Assembly (NCBI RefSeq): GCF_009380165.1
Contig: NZ_WHUF01000002.1
Coordinates: 310,001-374,000, forward strand
Length of the DNA stretch: 64,000 nucleotides
Source of the DNA: Rugamonas rivuli
GTDB taxonomy: Bacteria; Pseudomonadota; Gammaproteobacteria; Burkholderiales; Burkholderiaceae_D
Direction: 5' to 3'
A program made the translations under genes and the position numbers. The notes under the pieces are model-generated. The model was not told where the DNA came from. It searched no databases and saw only the letters and a program-made list of their open reading frames with translations. This document shows positions 31,978-41,153 of this stretch, in pieces (the first letter of the stretch is position 1; each line of letters starts with the position of its first letter).

Positions 31978-34548
31978 ATGGAAGTCATCCGCACCCGCGC
32001 CCTTCGCGGCCCGAATCTTTGGAGCCACCACACGGCGGTGGAAGTGATCGTATCGTGCCCGCCCGAGGAGCAGTCGATCGCCACGCTGCCCGGCTTCGAG
32101 CAGCGCCTGCACGCGCGCTTCCCCGCCATCGGCGCCCTGCACACCACCGGCCACGACGACGCCGTGCCGCTGGCGCGCGTGCTGGAAGTGGCGGCACTGA
32201 GCCTGCAAGCGCAGGCCGGTTGCCCCGTCACCTTCAGCCGCACTACGGCCACGCTGGAAGAGGGCATCTACCAGACCGTCGTCGAGTACACCGAGGAAGC
32301 CGTCGGCCGCCTGGCGATGACGCTGGCGCACAACCTGATCAACGCCGCCCTGGCCGACACCCCGTTCGACCTGACCGGCGCCTTGAACGAACTGCGCGAC
32401 CTCGATGAAGACGTGCGCCTGGGCCCAAGCACCGGCGCCATCGTCAGCGCCGCCATCGCGCGCGACATCCCGATCCGCCGCCTGACCGAAGGCAGCATGG
32501 TGATGTTCGGCTGGGGCTCGCGCCAGCGCCGCATCCAGGCCGCCGAAATGGACAGCACTAGCGCCATCGGCGAATCGATCGCCCAGGACAAGGAACTGAC
32601 CAAGAAGCTGCTGCACGCGGCCGGCGTGCCGGTGCCTATCGGCCGCTCGGTCGAAGACGTGGAAGACGCCTGGGCCGCAGCGCAGGAAATCGGCCTGCCG
32701 GTGGTGGTCAAGCCGAAGGACGGCAACCAGGGCAAGGGCGTCACGGTCAACGTGATGTCGAAGGAGCACCTGGAAAAGGCCTTCAACACCGCCAAGGAAT
32801 TCCGCGACAACATCATGGTCGAGCGCTATCTGCCGGGCCACGATTACCGCCTGCTCGTCATCGGCAACAAGCTGGTGGCCGCCGCGCGCCGCGATCCGCC
32901 GCAAGTGGTGGGTGATGGCGTGCACACCGTGCGCGAACTGGTCAACATCGTCAATTCCGATCCGCGCCGCGGCAGCGGCCATTCGACCTCGCTGACCAAG
33001 ATCCGCTTCGACGACATTGCCCTGGCGCGCCTGGCGCTGCAGGACCTGGAAGCCGATTCGATCCCGGCCAAGGGCCAGCGCGTCATCCTGCGCAACAACG
33101 CCAACCTGTCGACCGGCGGCACCGCCACCGACGTCACCGACGACGTGCACCCGGAAGTGGCGGCGCGCGCGGTGGAAGCGGCGCAGATGATCGGCCTCGA
33201 TATCTGCGGCGTCGACGTGGTCTGCGACGGCGTGCTGCAACCGATCGAGAACCAGCGCGGCGGCGTGGTGGAAGTCAACGCCGCTCCAGGCCTGCGCATG
33301 CACATCGCGCCATCGTTCGGCAAGGGCCGCGCGGTGGGCGAAGCCATCGTCAACACCATGTTCGCGCCGGGCGAGAACGGCCGCATTCCCGTGGTCGCCG
33401 TCACCGGCACCAACGGCAAGACCACCACCGTGCGCCTGATCGCCCACCTGCTGACCGCCAGCGGCCTGCGCACCGGCATGACCAATACCGACGGCGTCTA
33501 CATCGAAGGCCGCCAGACCGACAGCGGCGATTGCAGCGGTCCGCGCAGCGCCCGCAACGTGCTGCTGCATCCCGACGTCGACGCAGCCGTGTTCGAAACG
33601 GCGCGCGGCGGCGTGCTGCGCGAAGGCCTGGCCTTCGACCGCTGCCAGGTTGCCGTCGTCACCAACATCGGCAGCGGCGACCACCTCGGCCTGAACTACA
33701 TCACCACGGTGGAAGACCTGGCCGTGCTGAAACGCGTGATCGTGCAGAACGTGTCCGAGAGCGGCTTCGCCGTGCTGAACGCGGTCGATCCTATCGTCGC
33801 CGGCATGGCTGCGACTTGCCGTGGCAAAGTGATCTTCTTCGGCGCAGATCGTGGCCACCCGGTGATCGCCACCCACCTGGCGCAGGGCTGCCGCACCGTG
33901 TACGTGGAAGACGGCCATGTGGTGGCCGCCGAAGGCAAGGACGTTCATCGCATCGCGTTGGCGGAAGTGCCGATCACCCGCAACGGCGCCATCGGCTTCC
34001 AGGTTGAGAACGTGATGGCCTCGGTGGCCGCCGCGTGGGGCGTGGGCATCAGCTGGGACGCGATCCGCCTCGGCCTGAAAACCTTCGCCAACGATTCCGA
34101 CAATGCGCCGGGCCGCTTCAACGTGTTCGACTACAAGGGCGCGACGCTGATCGCCGACTACGGCCACAATCCGGACGCCATCCTGGCGCTGGTGCAGGCG
34201 GTGGAGACCATGCCGGCCAAGCGCCGCTCGGTGGTCATCAGCGGCGCCGGCGACCGTCGCGACCAGGACATCACGCAGCAGACCGAAATCCTCGGCCGCG
34301 CCTTCGACGACGTGATCCTGTACGAAGACCAGTGCCAGCGCGGCCGCACCGACGGCGAAGTGGTGGCCTTGCTGCGTTCGGGCCTGAACGGCGCCCCGCG
34401 CACTTCGCACATCCAGGAGATCTACGGCGAGTTCCTCGCCATCGACACCGCCCTGGGCCGCCTGAAAGAGGGCGATCTGTGCCTGATCCTGGTCGACCAG
34501 GTGGAAGAAGCGCTGGCCCACATCGCCAAGCGCATCGCCGGAGCCTGA
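31978..34548 (+). CDS. cphA: cyanophycin synthetase (CphA1)
   Basis: An 856-residue ATP-dependent ligase that makes the storage polymer multi-L-arginyl-poly-L-aspartate. Three domains are visible: N-terminal domain (RALRGPNLWSHHTAVEV), ATP-grasp (SIAQDKELTKKLLHAAGVPVP; VVVKPKDGNQGKGVTVN; VVEVNAAPGLRMH) and the Mur-ligase-like domain with a full P-loop VTGTNGKTTT (475-484), DNAPGRFN and IADYGHNPDAI near the C-terminus. Length is within the usual 860-900 range. Both ligase centres look functional. It follows the CphA2-like gene closely and is ended by a strong terminator. No cyanophycinase is present in the window. Confidence 0.95.
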   Translation: MEVIRTRALRGPNLWSHHTAVEVIVSCPPEEQSIATLPGFEQRLHARFPAIGALHTTGHDDAVPLARVLEVAALSLQAQAGCPVTFSRTTATLEEGIYQTVVEYTEEAVGRLAMTLAHNLINAALADTPFDLTGALNELRDLDEDVRLGPSTGAIVSAAIARDIPIRRLTEGSMVMFGWGSRQRRIQAAEMDSTSAIGESIAQDKELTKKLLHAAGVPVPIGRSVEDVEDAWAAAQEIGLPVVVKPKDGNQGKGVTVNVMSKEHLEKAFNTAKEFRDNIMVERYLPGHDYRLLVIGNKLVAAARRDPPQVVGDGVHTVRELVNIVNSDPRRGSGHSTSLTKIRFDDIALARLALQDLEADSIPAKGQRVILRNNANLSTGGTATDVTDDVHPEVAARAVEAAQMIGLDICGVDVVCDGVLQPIENQRGGVVEVNAAPGLRMHIAPSFGKGRAVGEAIVNTMFAPGENGRIPVVAVTGTNGKTTTVRLIAHLLTASGLRTGMTNTDGVYIEGRQTDSGDCSGPRSARNVLLHPDVDAAVFETARGGVLREGLAFDRCQVAVVTNIGSGDHLGLNYITTVEDLAVLKRVIVQNVSESGFAVLNAVDPIVAGMAATCRGKVIFFGADRGHPVIATHLAQGCRTVYVEDGHVVAAEGKDVHRIALAEVPITRNGAIGFQVENVMASVAAAWGVGISWDAIRLGLKTFANDSDNAPGRFNVFDYKGATLIADYGHNPDAILALVQAVETMPAKRRSVVISGAGDRRDQDITQQTEILGRAFDDVILYEDQCQRGRTDGEVVALLRSGLNGAPRTSHIQEIYGEFLAIDTALGRLKEGDLCLILVDQVEEALAHIAKRIAGA

Positions 34549-34565
34549 GGCTAGGTGCTCCAAGT

Positions 34566-34594
34566 AAAAACCGGCCTGCTGGCCGGTTTTTTTT
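34566..34594 (+). terminator. intrinsic terminator after cphA
   Basis: AAAAACCGGCC-TGCT-GGCCGGTTTTT with a run of eight or more T: a strong GC-rich stem and T-tract ending the cyanophycin operon and isolating it from vgrG. Confidence 0.88.
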
Positions 34595-34661
34595 CGTCCC
34601 GGCGCCGGTGATATTTGGTGACATTGCAATCGGACGCGGGATTCCTGCGGTCAATGGGATA

Positions 34662-37568
34662 ATGCTAAATCAGCAATTCTATTTATACCGATTGAGCATG
34701 CAAATGACCGAAGTGCCGGAGCAGCTGCGCGCGTCGCTGGCGGGCTTCTCAAGCGAACGCCGCCTGTACGCGCTGACCGTGGACGGCGCCAACCCCGACG
34801 ACCTGATGGTGGAAGCCTTCTTTGCCGACGACCCGCTGCAGGGCGTGGGCGAACGCGACATCATCGCGCTCTCACCCAGCGCCCACCTGGCCCTGGCGAG
34901 CCTGCTGGGCAAACGCGCCGTGCTGGAAGTGAGCCTGGCCGACGGCAGCCGCGCGCGCTTCAGCGGCCATGTCAGCCAGGCGGGCATGCTGGGCAGCGAA
35001 GGCGGCCTGGCGCGCTACCGCCTGCGCCTGACGCCATGGCTGTCGCGCCTGCGGCACGTGCGCAACAGCCGCGTATGGCAGGACTGCAGCGTCACCGACA
35101 TCGTCGACGCGGTCCTGGGCGGCTACGCGCCGGACGCGCTGTGGCGCTGGAGCGGCGACGTCGCCGCCTTCATGGAGCAGGTGGCGCCGCGCAGCTACTG
35201 TTGCCAGTACCGCGAATCCGATCACGACTTCATCCTGCGTTTGCTCAGCGAGGAAGGCCTGGGCTGGCGCTTCGAGGACACGCCGGACGGCGCATGCATG
35301 GTGCTGTTCGCCGACAGCACGCAGGACAGCGCCGTGCCGGAGGACGCCAGCAGCGCGGCCGCCGGCGGCCTGCGCTACCACGCCGCGCGCGTCGGCGAGA
35401 GCCAGGACACGATCCAGTCGCTGCGCGCCAACCGCCGCCTGCACGCCAGCCTGATGACGGTGCTCAGCTACGACTACAAAGCCAAGAAATCGACCGCCGC
35501 CAGCGCCCCGACCCGCCTGCCGGCCGGCGGTGGCAAGGCGCCGATGGTCGAGAGCTACGACCACCCCGGCCAGTATTTCTACACCGACGCCGCGCAGGCG
35601 GAGCGCTACGCCGGCCTGCAGATGCAAGCGCACGAGGCGGACGGCCGCCTGTGGCAGGCCCGCTCGACCGTGCGCACGCTGCGTGCCGGCACCCGCTTCG
35701 CGCTGACGCAAGGCCCGCTGGCCGGCGGTGGTGACACCCCGGCCTACGTGGTGCTGCGCGTGTTCAGCGTCGGCATCAACAACCTGCCGGCACCGGCGCG
35801 GCAAGGCCTGGCCGAGTTGTTCGGCCCGATTCCCGAATTGCTGGAGGAGGTCGCCGTCGAACGCTCTGCGCAGCTGCCGGACGAATTCGCGCTGGCGCTG
35901 CAGCAGGCGCGCGACAGCGGCTACGCCAACTGCTTCGAAGCGCTGCCGGCCGAACTGCCATGGCGGCCGATGGCCAACGGCCGCTCCGCGCGCCACCACG
36001 CCAAACCGACCGCGCGCGGCAGCCAGAGCGCCATCGTGATCGGCGCCGACGGCGGCGACCAGCCCAACGGCGCCGACGAACTGTATTGCGATGCGCTCGG
36101 CCGCGTGCGCATCCGCTATCACTGGCAGGACGACGCCAACGCCACCTGCTGGGTGCGCGTGGCGCAGCGTTCGGCCGGCGGCGGCATGGGCAGCCAGTTC
36201 CTGCCGCGCATAGGCCAGGAAGTGCTGGTGCAGTTCATCGAGAACGATATTGACCGCCCCATCATCATCGGCGCGTTGTACAACGGCCAGGGCGAGGGCG
36301 GCGTGCCGCACACGCCGGGCGGCGAACCAGGTGGTGACAGCGCCGGTGTGTTCGATCCCGCGCACGACCATGGCGTATCGGCGCAGGGCAATCTGGCCGG
36401 CGGCAACAGCCCGCCATGGCACGGCGCTTCGGGCGACAGCGCCGGCCACCGCAACGGCGCGGCCCAGTGGGGCATGCGCAGTAAGGAGTTCGGCGGCGCG
36501 GGCTACAACCAGCTGCTGTTCGACGACACCGACGCGCATGGACGCGTGCAGCTGCGCTCCACGCACGCCGCCACTGAACTGACGCTGGGCCACCTGATCC
36601 ACAGCGCCGACAACTATCGCGGCAGCCTGCGCGGACAAGGCGCCGAACTGCGCACCGATGCCTATGGCGTGGTGCGCGGCGGCGCGGGCCTGCTGGTCAC
36701 GAGCTACCAGGTCAGCCACAACCTCGCTGAGCGCGAACCGATGGGCGACAACACGTCCGGCATCGCGCTGATGAAGCAGGCGGTCAAGCTGAGCGAGACC
36801 TTCAGCGACGCGGCCAAGACGCATGAAGCCGTGGCCTACGCCGGCCACCTCGGCGGCGGCAAGGCCAATGCCAGCGTGCTTGATGAGAAGTCTGCGCCGC
36901 TCAAGGCGATGCTGGCGGCGGTGTCCGGCATGGTCGGCGACGCCAGCCTGGATGCGGCGCAGGCCGATGCAGCGGGCAAGGACAGCAGCCCCGGCGACGG
37001 CAAACTGCCGCACAGCAGTTCGGCCATCATCGCCGTCTCCGCCAAGAACGGCCTGGGCGTGACGGCCGGGCAGGGCCTGCAATTGGCCAACGGCGAAACG
37101 CTGACGCTGATGAGTGGCGGCGACAGCCAGTACGCCTCGGGCGGCCAGCTCCGCCTGCACAGCGGCCAGGCCATCGGCGTGCTGGGCGGCGCGGTCAAGG
37201 CGGGCGAGCAGGGCGTCGGCGTGCAACTGATCGCGGCCAAGGACGCCGTCGACATCCAGGCGCAGGCCGATGAGTTGAAAGTGCAGGCGCGCGACGATAT
37301 CAACCTGGCCAGCGCCAATGCCTATGTCGACTGGGCCGCGGCCAAGCGCATCAGCCTGTCGACGGCGGGCGGCGCCAACATCACCATTGACGGCGGCAAT
37401 ATCACCGTGCAGTGTCCCGGCAAGATCACCATCCATGCCGGCACCAAGAATTTCGCCGGGCCGGAGAAGCTCGGCTATGCGCTGCCGCCGCTGCCGCGTT
37501 CGATCTGCAAGAAATGCAAGCGCAGCGCCGCCAAATCCGGTTCGCCGTTCTCGCTGGTGGAAGGTTGA
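34662..37568 (+). CDS. vgrG: type VI secretion tip protein VgrG with DUF2345 extension
   Basis: A 968-residue spike protein of the T6SS. Residues ~1-480 form the gp27/gp44-like base (FSGHVSQAGMLG; YCCQYRESDHDFILRLLSEEGLGWRFE; YDYKA), followed by the gp5-like OB segment (GRVRIRYHWQDD; CWVRVAQRSAGGGMGSQFLPRIGQEV; IIIGALYNGQ), a middle domain (MRSKEFGGAGYNQLLFDDT) and a DUF2345-type beta-helix toward the end. The C-terminus has CKKCKRS. Start at the ATG 34662; GGGA is the only ribosome-site-like sequence. The adaptor and effector genes follow. No T6SS sheath, baseplate or ATPase genes are nearby, so the module is an orphan. Confidence 0.92.
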   Translation: MLNQQFYLYRLSMQMTEVPEQLRASLAGFSSERRLYALTVDGANPDDLMVEAFFADDPLQGVGERDIIALSPSAHLALASLLGKRAVLEVSLADGSRARFSGHVSQAGMLGSEGGLARYRLRLTPWLSRLRHVRNSRVWQDCSVTDIVDAVLGGYAPDALWRWSGDVAAFMEQVAPRSYCCQYRESDHDFILRLLSEEGLGWRFEDTPDGACMVLFADSTQDSAVPEDASSAAAGGLRYHAARVGESQDTIQSLRANRRLHASLMTVLSYDYKAKKSTAASAPTRLPAGGGKAPMVESYDHPGQYFYTDAAQAERYAGLQMQAHEADGRLWQARSTVRTLRAGTRFALTQGPLAGGGDTPAYVVLRVFSVGINNLPAPARQGLAELFGPIPELLEEVAVERSAQLPDEFALALQQARDSGYANCFEALPAELPWRPMANGRSARHHAKPTARGSQSAIVIGADGGDQPNGADELYCDALGRVRIRYHWQDDANATCWVRVAQRSAGGGMGSQFLPRIGQEVLVQFIENDIDRPIIIGALYNGQGEGGVPHTPGGEPGGDSAGVFDPAHDHGVSAQGNLAGGNSPPWHGASGDSAGHRNGAAQWGMRSKEFGGAGYNQLLFDDTDAHGRVQLRSTHAATELTLGHLIHSADNYRGSLRGQGAELRTDAYGVVRGGAGLLVTSYQVSHNLAEREPMGDNTSGIALMKQAVKLSETFSDAAKTHEAVAYAGHLGGGKANASVLDEKSAPLKAMLAAVSGMVGDASLDAAQADAAGKDSSPGDGKLPHSSSAIIAVSAKNGLGVTAGQGLQLANGETLTLMSGGDSQYASGGQLRLHSGQAIGVLGGAVKAGEQGVGVQLIAAKDAVDIQAQADELKVQARDDINLASANAYVDWAAAKRISLSTAGGANITIDGGNITVQCPGKITIHAGTKNFAGPEKLGYALPPLPRSICKKCKRSAAKSGSPFSLVEG

Positions 37569-37575
37569 GGATGCC

Positions 37576-38424
37576 ATGCTGATCAATCGTCATCCCGTCG
37601 GGTGGAAAGACGCGCTGCACGCCAGCCTGCAAGGCTGCGAAGAAAATGTCTACGCGCTGGTGGACGGTGTGCACAACGAGTTGTTCTATCCAAAATTGAA
37701 GAAGACCGAAGGCTTCCGCTATCTGTCGCTGTACGCCACGGCACCGGCGGCCGACGAGGAAACGCTGGGGCTGGCGCCGATACTGGTGCAGTACAGCGGC
37801 GCGCAGCGCAAGCGGTGGGATGCGTTGATCGAGCTCACCGACGGCAAGCCCGCGCTCAGCATCATCGTTACGCCGGAGTCGATCGAGCAATTGGCGGCGC
37901 GGCTGCTCCCGTGGTGCGTGGTCGATGCCGACGGCTACACGCTGGCGCTGTCGTTCGCCGACACGCGCATCCTGCCAGTATTGGCGGACGCGCTGACGCC
38001 GCAGCAGCGCAGCCAGTTCCTCGGCCCCGCGCTGCGGTGGCGCTATACGGGCCGCGATGCAAGCTGGGTGGAGCTGCCGCTACCGCTTGAGCAAGCTTTG
38101 CCGCCGGCGGACAAAGTACAGCTGTCGGCGCAGCAGGTAGCGGCGCTGATGGCTGCGTCCGAGGCCGACAGCATCGCCTTCCAGTTCGCGCAGTACATCA
38201 GCAAACCGCTGGCCGCGTACACGGCTTATGATGCGCATGCGATGATCCGTCAGTGGCTGCAGGTGGCGGACCGAGTCCTGATCGAAGGCAATCAGGATCG
38301 CTTTGCACTGTGCGAATTTGGTATTGAACGGCCCGAACTGCTGAAAGACCAACGGTACCTGGCTTTGCTGGAACACGGCTCGGGCCCCCGCACACTGGAT
38401 GAAACCCGCGCATTGCTGTCATAG
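37576..38424 (+). CDS. DUF4123-domain T6SS effector adaptor
   Basis: A 282-residue cytoplasmic protein with the DUF4123 pattern: NVYALVDGVHNELFYPKL, SLYATAPAADEETLGLAPILVQ, then LLPWCVVDADGYTLALSFADTRILPVL and RWRYTGRD. Such proteins load a particular effector onto its cognate VgrG before firing. It starts 7 bp after the vgrG stop (ATG 37576, GAGG upstream) and is followed by the immunity and effector genes, so it most likely serves the DUF2235 phospholipase. Confidence 0.88.
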   Translation: MLINRHPVGWKDALHASLQGCEENVYALVDGVHNELFYPKLKKTEGFRYLSLYATAPAADEETLGLAPILVQYSGAQRKRWDALIELTDGKPALSIIVTPESIEQLAARLLPWCVVDADGYTLALSFADTRILPVLADALTPQQRSQFLGPALRWRYTGRDASWVELPLPLEQALPPADKVQLSAQQVAALMAASEADSIAFQFAQYISKPLAAYTAYDAHAMIRQWLQVADRVLIEGNQDRFALCEFGIERPELLKDQRYLALLEHGSGPRTLDETRALLS

Positions 38425-38447
38425 CAGATGGAATCGAATACAAAATC

Positions 38448-39095
38448 ATGAATCTGAAAACTACCTTCCGACTTGTTCTCCTGTTCGCAGGAGTGTCCAC
38501 GCTGCTCGCAGGATGCGCGCATGCACAACCTGCGCCACCAAAAAACCTGGGTGTCGCCGTTCGCTCGATCAATTACTCCGGCAAGGAGGTCGTGCTGATG
38601 GTGATCGATCCGAAGGACAAGAAAAATGGCGGTGGCGGCGACGCGTTGAATCCCTACAGCACGGGCGGAACAATTTGTTGTTACTCCATTCCAGCGGAAT
38701 GGCATCCGGGCTTGCAAGTGATTGTGAAGTACAACCTCTATCCCGACCCGACATGGCATGAGCAATTGGTCGACATACCGCCTTATCCAGAAGGCATCGC
38801 CGGCGAGATTTGGCTCGCCATGCACGAGGATGGTCGCGCAGAGGCCGTCGTGTCGCATTTCGACCCGACGCGGCCGGAATGGCCGGGGCGAGTAAAGGGA
38901 AGGCCAGTGCAGTCCGTCGAGTATGCGCTGCGAGTCAAAAGAGACAAACTGGCAAACAAAAAAAGTATGCTGGAATCGATGGAGAAGGGCCTTAAAGATG
39001 GCTCGGAACGGACCCAGGAACAGATCGATAGATTGCAATCATCAATTAAGTATATGAAAGAACAGATTCGTCAGATGGAAGAGGGCCGTCCATGA
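38448..39095 (+). CDS. DUF3304-type lipoprotein, putative immunity protein 1
   Basis: A 215-residue lipoprotein: signal peptide with lipobox LLAGC (lipidated Cys23). The mature domain has AVRSINYSGKEVVLMVID, GGTICCYSIPAEWHPGLQVIV and EIWLAMHEDGRAEAVV, and the C-terminal 60 residues form a charged coiled-coil-like helix (NKKSMLESMEKGLKD...MKEQIRQMEEG). Periplasmic lipoproteins of this kind neutralise T6SS phospholipases arriving in the periplasm. The stop overlaps the effector start as ATGA (39092-39095), so the two are translationally coupled. It shares its core with the gene downstream of the effector. Confidence 0.82.
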   Translation: MNLKTTFRLVLLFAGVSTLLAGCAHAQPAPPKNLGVAVRSINYSGKEVVLMVIDPKDKKNGGGGDALNPYSTGGTICCYSIPAEWHPGLQVIVKYNLYPDPTWHEQLVDIPPYPEGIAGEIWLAMHEDGRAEAVVSHFDPTRPEWPGRVKGRPVQSVEYALRVKRDKLANKKSMLESMEKGLKDGSERTQEQIDRLQSSIKYMKEQIRQMEEGRP

Positions 39096-41128
39096 CTGCA
39101 AAGTTAGGTGTAAGTATCTTGCCAAGCAATGCTGATCCAGCATCGGCTGGCTTGTTTTTTCTCCCTGATGAAGTGGGAACCATTGCGGACATAGATAAAG
39201 CTAGAGAATGTCCGCAAGTAGGGGCGTACCCACCGCCGTGTGGCGTGAAATTGCGTTTTGGCTTCTTTTTTGACGGGACAAATAATAACCTTCAGCGAGA
39301 CTTCCCGACGTCCAACCACAGTAATGTGGCTAGGCTCTACTTGGCTTTTCCTGGTGACGATGGTGTCGAGCCATGGCCCAAGGACCAGACTTTTCCTCAT
39401 TATTTTCGCACTTATATCCCTGGCGTCGGGACAAAGTTTGAACCGGTTGCCGATACCGGCGAAGGCGATATGAAGAAGGATGGCCTCGCGTTTGCCAAGC
39501 GCGGGCAAAACCGGATTATCTGGGCCTTGGTGGAGGCGATTAATCACGTTCATCAATACTACCTCGGCACCAGCCTGGTCAGCGCCGCCGCGTTTTTGAG
39601 CGAATACAATACGCTCGATCTCCCCAGCTTCGGCGCCACCAAAGGCGGCTGGTTTAATCTCAGTCGCGGCGAGGTGGACAAATTGACGGCCGCGTTCACC
39701 AAAACCTTGAGTGAGCTGCATACAAAACTCGCGGTCTATTTGCCGATCGGCGAAGGCCAGAAGAAGGACAAGGGAGTCGTCGAGCATCTCTACTATTCGA
39801 TCTTCGGCTTCTCGCGCGGCGCGGCGGAAGCGCGCGTGTTCGCCAACTGGTTCCTCTGGCTATGCAGGCTCGACGCCAAGCTGACGAAAAAGCCGGGGCC
39901 GACGCTGGGTTCGATCCCGGTCACGTTCGATTTCATGGGGCTGTTCGACACCGTCGCCTCGGTCGGACTCGCATCGTCCGCACCAGTGTTCGGAGCCCAC
40001 GGCCACTACGGTTGGGCGGACGCCACGGATTCGCTGAAGGTGCCTGAGGTTCCTCCCACCAAGTGCCTGCATCTGGTCTCGGCGCACGAGATCCGCCGCT
40101 CGTTCCCGCTCGACTCCATCATGAGCGGGAACACGTCTCCGGCTAACTGCACCGAGATCGTCATGCCGGGCGTGCACTCGGATGTGGGCGGCGGCTATTT
40201 CCCCAAAGAGCAGGGCCGTGGCAAGGACGCGCAAGGAGAGGATATGCTGTCGCGCATCCCCTTGTCGATGATGTACCGCGAAGCACGTTTGGCCGGCGTG
40301 CCGTTGAAGCTGGAAGACGCGCCGGAAACGGTCAAGCGCGGATTCCGCGTCAGTCCCAAACTGATCGAAACTTTTAATGCTTTCGTGACTGCCAGCGGGA
40401 GCACCGCTAAAGCTCCACCACAGCCGCTGCACGAGATCATGGCGAAGCAGCACCAGTTGTACATCCAGTGGCGAAAGAAAATGATCGGCAATATGAAGGC
40501 CTTGCAGAGCGTGATCGACAGCGACAGCTGCGACCGCGAAGACATCCTTGCCGCCGATAAGGAACTGGCCGAGGAAGTGGAGAAGTTCGGTGAGTGGCGT
40601 GCCTGGAAGCAGGGCATGAAGACCGACAGCCAAACGCAAACGCCATTCAGCTACCCGGAATGGTCGACCATCGAAACCTACTGGGATCAGCCTGCGCCGC
40701 CTGCCGCCATCACGGATTTGTTCGACAACTACGTGCACGATTCGCGCGCCTGGTTCAAACCGTTCGGCAAGAACTCGGAGGATGTTCTGGAAGGGATGGA
40801 GCAATTGGCGATGCACGAAGAGAAGATCCTGGAATGGGAGCGCAACCCGGTGGGACCCAAGCCGGAGCCATTGACCAAGGCGGAATTTGACGCGGTTACT
40901 AAATACAAGCCTTATCGCAATACCGCACAGGCCTGTGCTGCGGCTGGTTTCGTTTCGAAAGGCCGCGAGGGCGTCGGCTTGAGCGGCGGATTTTTGCGCT
41001 ATCGAAAAATCTATATGGGCAACGACCGATTCAAGCCTGAAGGCGCTGTCTATGCGCAGGCCAAGCCGGCGACCAGCAATTCTCCTGTCGCCAGGGTTGA
41101 TGCGGACGTCGTCGACCAAAACGCATAA
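39092..41128 (+). CDS. DUF2235-domain phospholipase, putative T6SS effector (Tle1-like)
   Basis: A 678-residue alpha/beta-hydrolase. DUF2235 features: FGFFFDGTNNN near residue 57; the GxSxG nucleophile elbow FGFSRGAAEAR (Ser241); the Asp in DFMGLFDTVAS (Asp286); and the His in MPGVHSDVGGGY (His362). Proteins of this family in T6SS loci are Tle1-type phospholipases that attack membranes of competing bacteria. No signal peptide, as expected for a VgrG-delivered toxin. The region after ~residue 390 is specific to this subgroup. It lies between two related immunity-like genes. Lipid specificity is unknown. Confidence 0.88.
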   Translation: MTAKLGVSILPSNADPASAGLFFLPDEVGTIADIDKARECPQVGAYPPPCGVKLRFGFFFDGTNNNLQRDFPTSNHSNVARLYLAFPGDDGVEPWPKDQTFPHYFRTYIPGVGTKFEPVADTGEGDMKKDGLAFAKRGQNRIIWALVEAINHVHQYYLGTSLVSAAAFLSEYNTLDLPSFGATKGGWFNLSRGEVDKLTAAFTKTLSELHTKLAVYLPIGEGQKKDKGVVEHLYYSIFGFSRGAAEARVFANWFLWLCRLDAKLTKKPGPTLGSIPVTFDFMGLFDTVASVGLASSAPVFGAHGHYGWADATDSLKVPEVPPTKCLHLVSAHEIRRSFPLDSIMSGNTSPANCTEIVMPGVHSDVGGGYFPKEQGRGKDAQGEDMLSRIPLSMMYREARLAGVPLKLEDAPETVKRGFRVSPKLIETFNAFVTASGSTAKAPPQPLHEIMAKQHQLYIQWRKKMIGNMKALQSVIDSDSCDREDILAADKELAEEVEKFGEWRAWKQGMKTDSQTQTPFSYPEWSTIETYWDQPAPPAAITDLFDNYVHDSRAWFKPFGKNSEDVLEGMEQLAMHEEKILEWERNPVGPKPEPLTKAEFDAVTKYKPYRNTAQACAAAGFVSKGREGVGLSGGFLRYRKIYMGNDRFKPEGAVYAQAKPATSNSPVARVDADVVDQNA

Positions 41129-41153
41129 GGGCTCAGCCCGAGGAGCGCACTGC

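Noticed and set aside
29650..34629. A 1659-codon open frame on the minus strand across the cyanophycin synthetase genes
   Set aside because: It is the antisense shadow of two clearly conserved cphA genes in high-GC DNA; its translation is low-complexity His/Arg/Gly-rich and has no ribosome site or family.
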